51,914 bases of DNA, from assembly GCA_005881695.1 (NCBI GenBank), contig VBBT01000105.1, positions 1 to 51,914 of the forward strand, written 5' to 3'. Shown piece by piece: positions 1 to 7,421 of this stretch (position 1 is the stretch's first letter; the number at the start of each line of letters is the position of its first letter). The notes under the pieces were generated by a model. The model was given only the letters and a program-made list of their open reading frames with translations, ran no database searches and was not told the origin of the DNA. This stretch comes from Candidatus Bathyarchaeota archaeon (GTDB taxonomy: Archaea > Thermoproteota > Bathyarchaeia > 40CM-2-53-6). The translations under genes were made by a program, and so were the position numbers.

Positions 1-880
1 TGTACGCTACAAGGCATCCTCTCGGTTTCAGAACCTTCTGCGAAAGGCCGCCGAGATCGTCCCAGGCCTGAAGGTCAGTGTAGGGCGGGTCAGTCAGAAC
101 AAGGTCGATAGAACTCTCCTGCAAAACCCCTTGACGAAAGTCTTTGTCAAGAATTCTAACCCAAGTAGGACCCGGGTTTACTGGGCGAATGCTTTTCCTA
201 TCGTTCTCGGTTCTAACAGCAAGGTAGGCCGCGCCTATGGTTTTGGAACCATTCCGCAGTTTCTCTTTCAGGTCCTTCGGAGCTTCTCTGACAAGTGTCA
301 TCCCACGATGGTAGGTTGTTGGTGAAACTCCGATCCGCTTGGCAACAATATCCCTTGCCTGGCCCCTAAGTTCATTTGAACTGAGGTTCTTGCCGCTCCT
401 TTCCCGCTTCCCTGCGAGTTCCGCTTCCATTTCAAGGAGAGGCAGGGAAAGCTCGATCTTCTCAAATTGGTTGAGATGCCTTCGAACAATGTTCGTTTCG
501 ATCACGAACAGCCTTTCCTGCAAGGGATCGTCGAAGCTGCGAACATTCACCACTAGGTCGATTTCCAGTTGCTCACAGACACCTGCTCTCTGATGCCCAT
601 CTAGGATGGTAGCGTCTGTGCTAACATCGACCGGCTGGTAGAGTTCGTGCTTCTGAATAGAATCTTTCAGCGCTCTATAATCAGGTTCCGAAAATGGCAG
701 TAGCTTCCGGTACTCCGGGTTTACGTGTAGACGCTTGCCCGGAAGGACCTTGCTGAGACGGCCAGTCGCGATTATGCGGTGGAGCTCAACGAATCCTTTC
801 TCGAAGCCAAAATATCTCTCATGGAACGTGTGAAGAAGAAAAATTTCACCCACGTTGACGGTGCAACCCGGCGGCCGCAC
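1..880 (-). CDS. ParB-like domain fused to DNA methyltransferase (3' end outside window)
   Basis: The reverse strand is open from a GTG at 880 to the window edge, about 293 codons, directly after an in-frame TAG at 884-886. The N-terminal half reads as a ParB/sulfiredoxin-like domain, including TILDGHQRAGVCEQLEID, followed by a helical region typical of ParB-type partners (FVIETNIVRRHLNQFEKIEL). Near codon 265 comes LVLTDPPYTDLQAWDDL, the catalytic DPPY motif of N6-adenine or N4-cytosine methyltransferases, then the start of a Rossmann-like segment. ParB-methylase fusions are known from phages and integrated elements, where they modify DNA. Target specificity cannot be read here because the C-terminal part is missing. 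An SD-like GGTGAG lies upstream of the start. Confidence 0.8.
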   Translation of the reverse strand, partial: MRPPGCTVNVGEIFLLHTFHERYFGFEKGFVELHRIIATGRLSKVLPGKRLHVNPEYRKLLPFSEPDYRALKDSIQKHELYQPVDVSTDATILDGHQRAGVCEQLEIDLVVNVRSFDDPLQERLFVIETNIVRRHLNQFEKIELSLPLLEMEAELAGKRERSGKNLSSNELRGQARDIVAKRIGVSPTTYHRGMTLVREAPKDLKEKLRNGSKTIGAAYLAVRTENDRKSIRPVNPGPTWVRILDKDFRQGVLQESSIDLVLTDPPYTDLQAWDDLGGLSQKVLKPRGCLVAY

Positions 881-1005
881 CAACTAGACCACTCACCGCA
901 CACGGAAGAAATAGTCACTACGGCATTTGAGACCACGAAGCAACTTTTGAGACATGTGCATGTGTTCCCCTGATAATTAGCAGGCGGGTTACCAGTTCCA
1001 AATTC

Positions 1006-1533
1006 TCAATTATGTTCAACCAACTTAGCTGCTTCGCGTTCAACTGTGTCCGCGTCCGAAGCCGAGTTGAAAGTAAGCGTGACTCTTCCGTATCCCAAGA
1101 GTCCCGTGTCGAGTAGGAGAGTAACGTCGCTCGTCCGCGAGACCTTCTTAGGGTCCATCATGACGAGGTCTTTTCCCGGTTGTTCGAGGACAAGATGATT
1201 CGGCTCAAACTTCACGAGGCACTTGCCTTTGACTTCAAGCCGTCCCCGATCGTTATGGCTCAAAATCGTCGCCCAAATTCCCCCATCTCTTTCAGGTGAC
1301 TCGTTCTCGCTCCTGAGTTTTAGTGATTTCCGGAATTTCTTAAGATCCAGCCAAAAGTCAAGCCACGGGTCGGGGGGAGAAATATAGTCTCCAATGAGCA
1401 CAAGTGGAACGCCGAGTGCGAAGCTAGCTATAGCGACTACAATGCCAATGGCAAAAAAGCGACCCGCTTCCGGCGACGGGTTGGAAAATGACCAAAGATA
1501 GAGATACTCGGTTAGTAGGAGCCACACCGCCAC
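1006..1533 (-). CDS. Membrane protein of unknown function, two TM segments
   Basis: This encodes 175 residues from a GTG. Two hydrophobic helices (about residues 2-16 and 24-48) are followed by a charged soluble domain of about 120 residues ending in KLVEHN. The C-terminal part alternates hydrophobic and polar residues (GRLEVKGKCLVKFEPNHLVL), which suggests a beta-rich cytoplasmic domain, possibly PH-like. I do not recognise the family. No ATG lies in frame before a TGA upstream, so the GTG is the best start. It is divergent from the membrane gene at 1637. Confidence 0.55.
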   Translation of the reverse strand: MAVWLLLTEYLYLWSFSNPSPEAGRFFAIGIVVAIASFALGVPLVLIGDYISPPDPWLDFWLDLKKFRKSLKLRSENESPERDGGIWATILSHNDRGRLEVKGKCLVKFEPNHLVLEQPGKDLVMMDPKKVSRTSDVTLLLDTGLLGYGRVTLTFNSASDADTVEREAAKLVEHN

Positions 1534-1636
1534 CAGGCTTACACCGGTTAGCCTGAGAATTCTTGCGAATAACAGAGAGAAGTGCGCCCACCTTAACTGC
1601 CATCTTCACGTAGAATGAGTTAAACCTGGAACTTGG

Positions 1637-2323
1637 GTGTTTCCTAATTTCCTTTTAGCCGTGTTCGTTCATATTGGAGCTCGAGCCGGTTTGACTGTTA
1701 TTGGCGAGTCAAGAAGATGCGTCTATTATCGAAGTGCTAGGGAGGTTGCTGGGCAGTGTGGCATCTCCAGGTTTGACTTGAAGAGGGTTTCTTGGGTGTG
1801 GCCGGATCAGTCCGACACATGCCGCTTCCTCGGCCGTAACCACGAGGTCTTGCTTCTTCCAAAAGCCCTGGCGGGAAGACTGCAACCCCCTGAGTGGGGG
1901 CCTCTCATAGCCGCATCGATAATCCTCTCCAGTTCGGCCGGGAAAATGATAAAACGGGAAGCGCTAACATGGTTGGTCCTTCCGGCCGTTCTAATCGGCG
2001 TAATTCTCACGGCTGTCGCTCTCAGTTTTCTCAAAGAGCCATGGACACCGGGCTTTCTCGACGCTGCGGGCGCAATCTCATTCGCCTTCCTTGTCTTCCT
2101 GTTTGCCCCTGCCCTGAAGAAGAGATCGCTCTTCGTCGATAGGCTCGCTGCGGCGGTTGTGGGCAGGGATAACTTCCTCCGGGTGCTTCAGAAGATAGAT
2201 GCGATGGGTCTGAAAGATGTTGAGCGATTGAAGGGGGGCGGCTTACGGAGAAGGTTCAAGCCGAGCATTACCGAAAGGATTGACAACCTTCAACGAATCA
2301 TGGCCCGATTGAGAAGTAACTGA
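1637..2323 (+). CDS. Membrane protein, possibly a degenerate M48-like protease
   Basis: This encodes 228 residues from a GTG. The first half holds GRNHEVLLLPKALAGRL and then PPEWGPLIAASIILSSS. That layout resembles the stretch of M48 zinc proteases that precedes and contains HExxH, but no HExxH is present. Two hydrophobic helices follow (about 108-130 and 137-160), then a basic cytoplasmic helical tail. The M48 relation is an inference from spacing and context, so the protein may simply be an unrelated integral membrane protein. If the relation holds, it has lost the zinc site and cannot be an active peptidase. Confidence 0.5.
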   Translation: MFPNFLLAVFVHIGARAGLTVIGESRRCVYYRSAREVAGQCGISRFDLKRVSWVWPDQSDTCRFLGRNHEVLLLPKALAGRLQPPEWGPLIAASIILSSSAGKMIKREALTWLVLPAVLIGVILTAVALSFLKEPWTPGFLDAAGAISFAFLVFLFAPALKKRSLFVDRLAAAVVGRDNFLRVLQKIDAMGLKDVERLKGGGLRRRFKPSITERIDNLQRIMARLRSN

Positions 2324-2441
2324 TGCTTTTTCTGTGTGTGCGTACCAACTAGACCGTTGCGACGTCCCAGCGTTTGTTCTGAGGGACTTTTCCCAGGGCT
2401 GTCGACTATTTATCCGGAGCCGGAGAAAACGAGAGGCGAGA

Positions 2442-2846
2442 ATGATGAGCCCTTCTCACATGGATGGGAAAACGACAGTTCGGGAACTCATGGAGAGCGT
2501 CGCAAGATTCAGAGACAGTAGAGATTGGAAAAAATATGATACTCCTCGAAACCTGGCTGGCTCGATTTGCATTGAGGCCGCAGAACTCCTCGAGCATTTT
2601 CAATGGAAAACAGACGAGCAGGCTGCAGAAATGTTGAGAAACCCAGAAGAACTGGTGAAGATTTCCAACGAGCTGGCGGATGTCATCATCTACTGTTTGG
2701 GTTTCTCAGAAATCTTGGGTATTGATGTTTCCAACGCCGTTCAGATAAAGCTCCAGAAAAACGCTGTGAAATATCCGGTCCTAAAGAGGTCGCAGGGCAG
2801 AGGGACCATTGGAGAGAGATTCTCGAAAAAAGGACCGCCGACCTAG
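2442..2846 (+). CDS. MazG-like/dCTPase-type nucleotide pyrophosphohydrolase
   Basis: The protein has the all-alpha NTP pyrophosphatase pattern: RDWKKYDTPRNLAGSICIEA, then EAAELLEHFQW, then ELADVIIYCLGFSEILGID and a terminal KLQKNAVKYPV. These acidic EExxE and ExxD pairs bind magnesium in the MazG/RS21-C6 family, which hydrolyses non-canonical or excess dNTPs to the monophosphate. Most similar in layout to RS21-C6 (DCTPP1). The frame opens at 2334, but the ATG pair at 2442/2445 sits 5-8 bases after a GAGG motif and gives the family's usual short length. The roughly 36 residues upstream are not typical of the family. Confidence 0.85.
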   Translation: MMSPSHMDGKTTVRELMESVARFRDSRDWKKYDTPRNLAGSICIEAAELLEHFQWKTDEQAAEMLRNPEELVKISNELADVIIYCLGFSEILGIDVSNAVQIKLQKNAVKYPVLKRSQGRGTIGERFSKKGPPT

Positions 2847-2896
2847 CACGTCCTCCTTTCGGAGATCGAGTATCTCACTGACGTGGTGTGCTAGTT

Positions 2897-3550
2897 TTAT
2901 GCGAGTTTGTATGTACGACTGTCCGGCCTGACCGCTCTCCCAAGCCAGTAAGATATCAAGGGTGGATACCACAAGTAGAGCCTTATCGGGACGCCCAGCA
3001 ATGTCCACTCCCAGAACTCGGGAGCGACAGAAATCAGTGTCAGCACCGCGAGGATAGCCATTCGGTTCCGTCCGTTCCGGAATAGTGTAACGAGTTCAGG
3101 AGCCACCAACTTCTTCTCCTCCAAACTGATAACGTGAGCAAAAGTAGCCAAGATCACTAGGATTCCTCCGAGGTCGAGCGCGAAGAGTGTGGAAGAATAG
3201 TTCTGGATCATGGATACCTGATCCGAAGTTAGACCGGGAGCTACCACCTCAACACCGTTTAGCAGGTATGGAACAATCGCAACCAGCAAGAGTAGTCCCA
3301 CATTGAGGAATGTGACTGTTCTGGTCTCGACTGGCAATACGGACATGTATGTCGTGTAGATCATCCAGGCCGTGATTAGCACAAAGAACGTGTACGCGAA
3401 TGCGAGTATGTGGGTTGTTATCTCTGCGTTGCTCTTCGGAGGATTCGCTATTAGGGCGATTGAGCCAATTGAAAGCGAGAGCCCGAAAATCAGGTCGGCG
3501 AGTGTCTCGATTCGGGGGCGTGGATGTGCTCCAGCACTGGGCTGTTGCAT
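2897..3550 (-). CDS. TMEM175-like (DUF1211) integral membrane channel protein
   Basis: This encodes 217 residues with about six predicted TM helices. The N-terminus RIETLADLIFGLSLSIGSIA fits the TMEM175/DUF1211 signature RxxxFSDxxFAIxxT, with the usual FSD replaced by LAD. Bacterial and archaeal TMEM175 proteins form tetrameric potassium-permeable channels. The altered FSD and the glycines in helix 1 could change gating or selectivity, so potassium transport is only an inference. It is transcribed divergently from the KaiC-like gene at 3637, with a shared intergenic region of about 86 bases. Confidence 0.7.
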   Translation of the reverse strand: MQQPSAGAHPRPRIETLADLIFGLSLSIGSIALIANPPKSNAEITTHILAFAYTFFVLITAWMIYTTYMSVLPVETRTVTFLNVGLLLLVAIVPYLLNGVEVVAPGLTSDQVSMIQNYSSTLFALDLGGILVILATFAHVISLEEKKLVAPELVTLFRNGRNRMAILAVLTLISVAPEFWEWTLLGVPIRLYLWYPPLISYWLGRAVRPDSRTYKLA

Positions 3551-3636
3551 CGCCCGCCCTCAAGAAATAGCGCTATTTGGTCTTTCGGAGGCGCAACTTT
3601 CATAGTCTCGCATCATCACCGTTTGACCGCGGTCTT

Positions 3637-4302
3637 ATGGTCTCAACGGGCGTCGGGGAACTGGATCAGCTCCTCAAAGACGGCTACCCCGACAAATCAG
3701 CCATTTTAGTGGTTGGACCACCGGGTATTGGAAAAGAGGCTCTGGGCTACTGGTTCACGCAAGCCGGACTTTCACAGGGCGACTTTTGCCTCTACGTAAC
3801 AAGATTAGCAGTCTGCGAGGTCGTACAGGATGTCAAGGCCTTCGGCGCCGAGATCAAGGGTCCCACTGTCTGGTTTGCGAGAGAAGGTGGTCAAGGAAAG
3901 GTCGACATTAACGATCTTCCTGGTTTATCCTTCAGTATCAAAGAGACATTGAAGCAGAATGGAGAGAAACCGACGAGAATCGTAACGGATATTCTGTCTT
4001 CGCTACTCATGCTGAATTCGCCCGAAACAATCTATCGGTTTCTGTCTCAACTCCTCTCCGAAGTAAAACAGTACAACGCTGTGGTACTGGCCAGTCTGGA
4101 GGAAGGAATGCACCAGCCCCAGGTCTTGGCCGCAATGGAACAATTATTCGACGGAGTTTTGGAGCTTCGCCTGTACGAAGAAGGATTGAGAATCCGTCCA
4201 CTTTTACGGATTTTGAAGATGCGAGGACTGCCCCCTGACCCATCTTACTTCAACTTCTCCTTCGCCCATCATAAAATGGAGATAACCCCACATGCTAGAT
4301 GA
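3637..4302 (+). CDS. KaiC-like RecA-fold ATPase paired with a 7TM protein
   Basis: This is a single-domain KaiC-like ATPase of 221 residues from ATG 3637. The frame extends back to a TTG at 3577, but the conserved KaiC start (VSTGVGELDQLLKDGYP) follows the ATG directly. Walker A is GPPGIGKE at residues 27-34, with Glu in place of the usual Thr/Ser after the lysine, which is unusual for magnesium coordination. Walker B is RIVTDILSSLL. The family hydrolyses ATP and often acts in signalling. Its last 11 bases overlap the next gene, a 7TM protein, which points to translational coupling and a receptor-ATPase pair. Confidence 0.8.
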   Translation: MVSTGVGELDQLLKDGYPDKSAILVVGPPGIGKEALGYWFTQAGLSQGDFCLYVTRLAVCEVVQDVKAFGAEIKGPTVWFAREGGQGKVDINDLPGLSFSIKETLKQNGEKPTRIVTDILSSLLMLNSPETIYRFLSQLLSEVKQYNAVVLASLEEGMHQPQVLAAMEQLFDGVLELRLYEEGLRIRPLLRILKMRGLPPDPSYFNFSFAHHKMEITPHAR

Positions 4303-5038
4303 CTTCGCGATTCTCTTCCTCGCTCTCTGGTTCATAGTGGTCGCCATCTTTGGGTATTCAGCGTACTGGGCATTTGCCCTAAGGCGTGTCCTGATGCAAC
4401 ATCTCTACCGGAGACAGGCATCATGGGTCGGTTGGATGGCCATCTACTTCGTCGCGATCTCCACTTTCTTGACCCTGGCCCTTTCGTTCAACGTGAACTT
4501 GCTTCCCGTCAACATCCTTGGAGGACTGTTGATCTCTTCGGGATTCATAGTATTATTCTTCTGGATAGATTCCACGATTCGAGTCGCGCGAAGATCAGAT
4601 CCCCTTTACAGGGATAGTGGACGATGGAGCAAGCTCCGATACCTTTGGGGAATCGCAACCATAGGAGGGGCTATCGGAGCTTTAGTAGACTCGATATTCT
4701 CTGGTTTCACCACAGTCGCTCCGTTCAGCGGAGCGCTGCTCTTCGGAGCGATAACGCTCTTGCTGAGTGCAAAACGGTCTGGTGACCCCACTCTAAGAGT
4801 GCATTTGAAATGGATGGGCTTGTGCATCTTCATACTTTGGCTCGGGAACCAGATTATTGGTCCGCTCTTCAATATCATCACCGACGCGTACCTGGTGGAG
4901 ACAATCGCCCTCGCTCTCGTCGGCTTGAGCGCATACTCGCTTTATAGGAGCGCCCGATCACTCGCTCCTATCGGCCGCCTCTCGCGGATTGAGGCTGCTG
5001 GTCTTGGACCTGGGCCGGTCGCGGCTGGATCTCAGTAA
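4292..5038 (+). CDS. Seven-TM membrane protein coupled to KaiC-like ATPase
   Basis: This encodes 248 residues with seven predicted TM helices at about 5-28, 45-66, 73-95, 117-138, 142-161, 171-193 and 198-217, and a short Gly/Pro-rich tail. The family is not recognised; there is no obvious retinal-binding lysine motif. The layout resembles archaeal 7TM sensory domains. The start overlaps the KaiC-like gene by 11 bases, so the two probably form a sensor-transducer pair. The 3' end overlaps the convergent split-barrel gene by 81 bases, and the overlapping region encodes the non-membrane tails of both proteins. Confidence 0.65.
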   Translation: MLDDFAILFLALWFIVVAIFGYSAYWAFALRRVLMQHLYRRQASWVGWMAIYFVAISTFLTLALSFNVNLLPVNILGGLLISSGFIVLFFWIDSTIRVARRSDPLYRDSGRWSKLRYLWGIATIGGAIGALVDSIFSGFTTVAPFSGALLFGAITLLLSAKRSGDPTLRVHLKWMGLCIFILWLGNQIIGPLFNIITDAYLVETIALALVGLSAYSLYRSARSLAPIGRLSRIEAAGLGPGPVAAGSQ

Positions 5039-5782
5039 GGTGCGCTCGGCTTCGGATACGCCAGCCGAAGTTCCTTTGAACTCCGATGTTGCTGTGGACT
5101 TGTATCCAGTCAGGATTCTGCGTTCGTCTGCCGAGAGGGTCTGAGGAGAGGCTGCACCTATAGTCGCCAGCCAGTCGTGGTCAGCCAAAACGCTTGTGGT
5201 CGAGTCGACGGGCTGCAATAGGGTTGCGACTGTTTCAACGCCGCTCTCGTCGCTTGGGAGGTCAAGGGTGTTGTCGGATTCTTCGGCCGTCTTTCCTATC
5301 CATCTTCCGAAGGAATAGCCGATCCAGTAGATGATCTTTGTCGGGGTTATTCTGATTAGCCTATACTTGTACAGTTTACGCTCGTCTGGAAGTCCTTTTC
5401 CCCGGGCGTAGAAGGAGAGCATTCCTGGGTATTTCTTTGTGAACCCAATCATCTTTGGCCCAACTGAAAGGATTGAGACCAGCGTTCGGCCAATTGTGAA
5501 TATCTTCGCCTTGCCTTGAATCATGGCCCCGCAAGCCTCTGTAGTAACTTTCCCATTATCAACGATGAATGAGACAGTCGGGTTTGCCTTCAGGATCTTG
5601 AATTTTGCCGCACTTACAGGCGTCATGAAGTAGAGCTTGTAATCCGAATAGTGAAACGCGACGGGATAGCTGTAAAGCTCCTCGCTCTTGGAGAGGACAG
5701 AGAGGTATCCGATCTTGCTGCTCTCGAGGAGATCAACGACTTGATCTGGGACCTGAGACGACTCTAGCTTCGGACGTTTCAT
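4958..5782 (-). CDS. PNPOx-like flavin/heme-binding split-barrel protein with long tail
   Basis: This encodes 274 residues. Residues 8 to about 150 fit the pyridoxamine-phosphate-oxidase-like split barrel: IGYLSVLSKSEELYSYPVAF, KLYFMTPVSAAKFKILKANP, VSFIVDN and MIQGKAKIF. This fold binds FMN, F420 or heme. From about 175 on, the chain is low in hydrophobics and rich in Ser, Thr and Arg, so it is probably disordered. Its ATG overlaps the stop of the upstream KaiC-like gene by four bases (ATGA). The pair suggests a redox-cofactor sensor linked to a KaiC-like ATPase; that role is inferred from context only. Confidence 0.75.
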   Translation of the reverse strand: MKRPKLESSQVPDQVVDLLESSKIGYLSVLSKSEELYSYPVAFHYSDYKLYFMTPVSAAKFKILKANPTVSFIVDNGKVTTEACGAMIQGKAKIFTIGRTLVSILSVGPKMIGFTKKYPGMLSFYARGKGLPDERKLYKYRLIRITPTKIIYWIGYSFGRWIGKTAEESDNTLDLPSDESGVETVATLLQPVDSTTSVLADHDWLATIGAASPQTLSADERRILTGYKSTATSEFKGTSAGVSEAERTLLRSSRDRPRSKTSSLNPREAADRSE

Positions 5783-6561
5783 TTCTCCAAGGTCTGCCCG
5801 TAAACTTCCTCCGTCGCATAAACTTCGAGGCCTGTGTTCTTGATCACATATGGTCGGGGGGTCGTGTCGACCTTGGAACCACGCATCTTCAACACTTGTA
5901 ACGTGCGGACTCCCTTCCGAAGAATCCTCAACAGTATCACTCCTTCAGCAAGATACTCTTCCGGCTGCAATACCCTGTCTTCTCCCGTAGTCGGAAGTTC
6001 ACTCGTCAAAAGACAGGTCGTGCCGGTTGACTGCAACACCTCAACGATATCAAGGACAGCTGGCCGTCGCTCTTCGATCTGCGGAAACCGAAATACGAGG
6101 TCCGAGATCGAATCTACAACCACCCTCTTGGGTGAGAGCTTGTCGATTCCCTCCTGGACGAGATCGATGAGATTGACGAGGCCGAGTTCTCTCCCGCCGA
6201 CCGGGATTCTTCCGACCTTGGCCTGTTCTGGGATTCGTCTTACTTCTGTCGCGTCAACGTACGCAAACTTGCCTTCCCTCTCCAGTTTGGAGAAGTCCAT
6301 TCCCAGGCTCATCATTTCCGCGTTGAAGCGGGTTTTCGGCTCGTTCATGCCGATGTAGACGCCCTTTTCCCCCTGCCCGGTGACTCCGTTGTGCAAGAAC
6401 TGGGAGACCATGATGGTCTTACCTGTTCCAGGTTCGCCGAGAACTAGGACCACCTTACCTTCTGGAAACCCTCCATCAAGGAGGGCGTCCAGACCCGCAA
6501 TCCCGGAGCTCACTCTGCGGGCGAGAACCTGGGTTCCTGCCTTCTGAGACTGTAGAGACAT
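5779..6561 (-). CDS. KaiC-like RecA-fold ATPase paired with split-barrel protein
   Basis: This encodes 260 residues, one KaiC-like domain. The family start VSSGIAGLDALLDGGFPEG precedes Walker A GEPGTGKT (42-49). Walker B is KRVVVDSISDLVF, and the C-terminal part has the KaiC-type LKMRGS segment followed by RPYVIKNTGLEVY. All core ATPase residues look intact. The length matches one KaiC domain, unlike the double-domain cyanobacterial clock protein. It is the first gene of a two-gene unit with the split-barrel protein (four-base overlap). Confidence 0.88.
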   Translation of the reverse strand: MSLQSQKAGTQVLARRVSSGIAGLDALLDGGFPEGKVVLVLGEPGTGKTIMVSQFLHNGVTGQGEKGVYIGMNEPKTRFNAEMMSLGMDFSKLEREGKFAYVDATEVRRIPEQAKVGRIPVGGRELGLVNLIDLVQEGIDKLSPKRVVVDSISDLVFRFPQIEERRPAVLDIVEVLQSTGTTCLLTSELPTTGEDRVLQPEEYLAEGVILLRILRKGVRTLQVLKMRGSKVDTTPRPYVIKNTGLEVYATEEVYGQTLEK

Positions 6562-6617
6562 ACGAGCCGTCTTCTCAGATCGACCTTTATGGATTCTGTC
6601 GAACAGCCCCGGTTGTA

Positions 6618-7040
6618 TTATCGAACGGGAATCGCTCTGATGCGTGATTGCCTTCGCTTGAGAATCAGAAAAGAAGTGACGAGGATTATCACACCTACCT
6701 GTAGCAGTGACCCTGCAATGAAGGTGAGTGACGCGAGGGTTGGACCCGCGTCCGCCAGAGAATAGTGTTCCGGTTGCGGGAGAGAAACAGCCAGAGTTAC
6801 GATTGAGAGAACGAGGGCGGGGAGGTATGCCTTATCGCGGCCTGTTGCCACTCCAATAGCTACGAGCAAATAGAGTAACCAACCAGCAAGGATCGAGTAG
6901 AATAGCCAGAAAGGGACCATGAGCACGTATAGCTGTACCAGTAGAGCCACTCCGAGGATCACCGAGGCGTAGATGAGCCAATCGGCTCCGCGTCTTAGAC
7001 GCTTCAGCTTCCTATCGATTGATTTCAGACAGTCGAACAC
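6618..7040 (-). CDS. Small membrane protein, four TM helices, unknown
   Basis: This encodes 140 residues. A basic N-terminus (SIDRKLKRLRRGADW) is followed by four hydrophobic helices at about 21-41, 43-65, 72-88 and 104-128, ending in KRRQSRIRAIPVR. The positive-inside rule would put both ends in the cytoplasm. No family is recognised. It lies upstream of the KaiC/split-barrel unit on the same strand with a 56-base gap, so co-transcription is possible. Confidence 0.55.
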   Translation of the reverse strand: MFDCLKSIDRKLKRLRRGADWLIYASVILGVALLVQLYVLMVPFWLFYSILAGWLLYLLVAIGVATGRDKAYLPALVLSIVTLAVSLPQPEHYSLADAGPTLASLTFIAGSLLQVGVIILVTSFLILKRRQSRIRAIPVR

Positions 7041-7127
7041 CAGGCTAGATAATCAACTGTTTGGTTGCTGATATCTCGTACTTCTATCTCCTCGTGGCCA
7101 TTTTCGGGTCAAGAGGGTTTTTCGCAT

Positions 7128-7388
7128 TCACCCGCGGAATTCCTTGCATTCGCAGCGGTAGTCGAAGCTTGAATACGAACACCGGAGAGAATGAATCGAC
7201 TTCGCATGACCACAGTTAGTGCAATACTGCTGGCCCCCAACTTGAGCCACAGGCTCACTCGATGGACATACTTTGTGGACCATTCTATCCTCGCTCTTGC
7301 CTTTTCCAACCCTGGTCCTGACTACTATCACCTCTTCCTCAGGTATCCGGATCGGCTTGTGACACCGCGGACAGAGATTACTGCTCAA
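7128..7388 (-). CDS. Small zinc-ribbon protein
   Basis: This encodes 86 residues with two cysteine clusters: CPRCHKP at the N-terminus and YCTNCGHAKSIHSLRCSY, followed by YRCECKEF near the end. The first pairs with a distant HKVC, giving a treble-clef or ribbon-like metal site; the second resembles a CxxC-H-C ribbon. Such small proteins are common in archaea as nucleic-acid-binding or protein-interaction modules, but no specific function can be assigned. Confidence 0.6.
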   Translation of the reverse strand: MSSNLCPRCHKPIRIPEEEVIVVRTRVGKGKSEDRMVHKVCPSSEPVAQVGGQQYCTNCGHAKSIHSLRCSYSSFDYRCECKEFRG

Positions 7389-7421
7389 TCCTAAACCTCG
7401 ACCGACAGATTTTCAGAATGC

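Noticed and set aside
339-593. 84-codon forward frame in the methylase region
   Set aside because: It is antisense to a ParB-methyltransferase frame that has recognisable motifs across the whole stretch.
950-966. ACATG-TG-CATGT inverted repeat upstream of the methylase gene
   Set aside because: Five-base arms are too short to distinguish from chance.
5834-6358. 174-codon forward frame
   Set aside because: It lies opposite an intact KaiC-like gene; its composition is a mirror of the real frame and no family pattern is seen.
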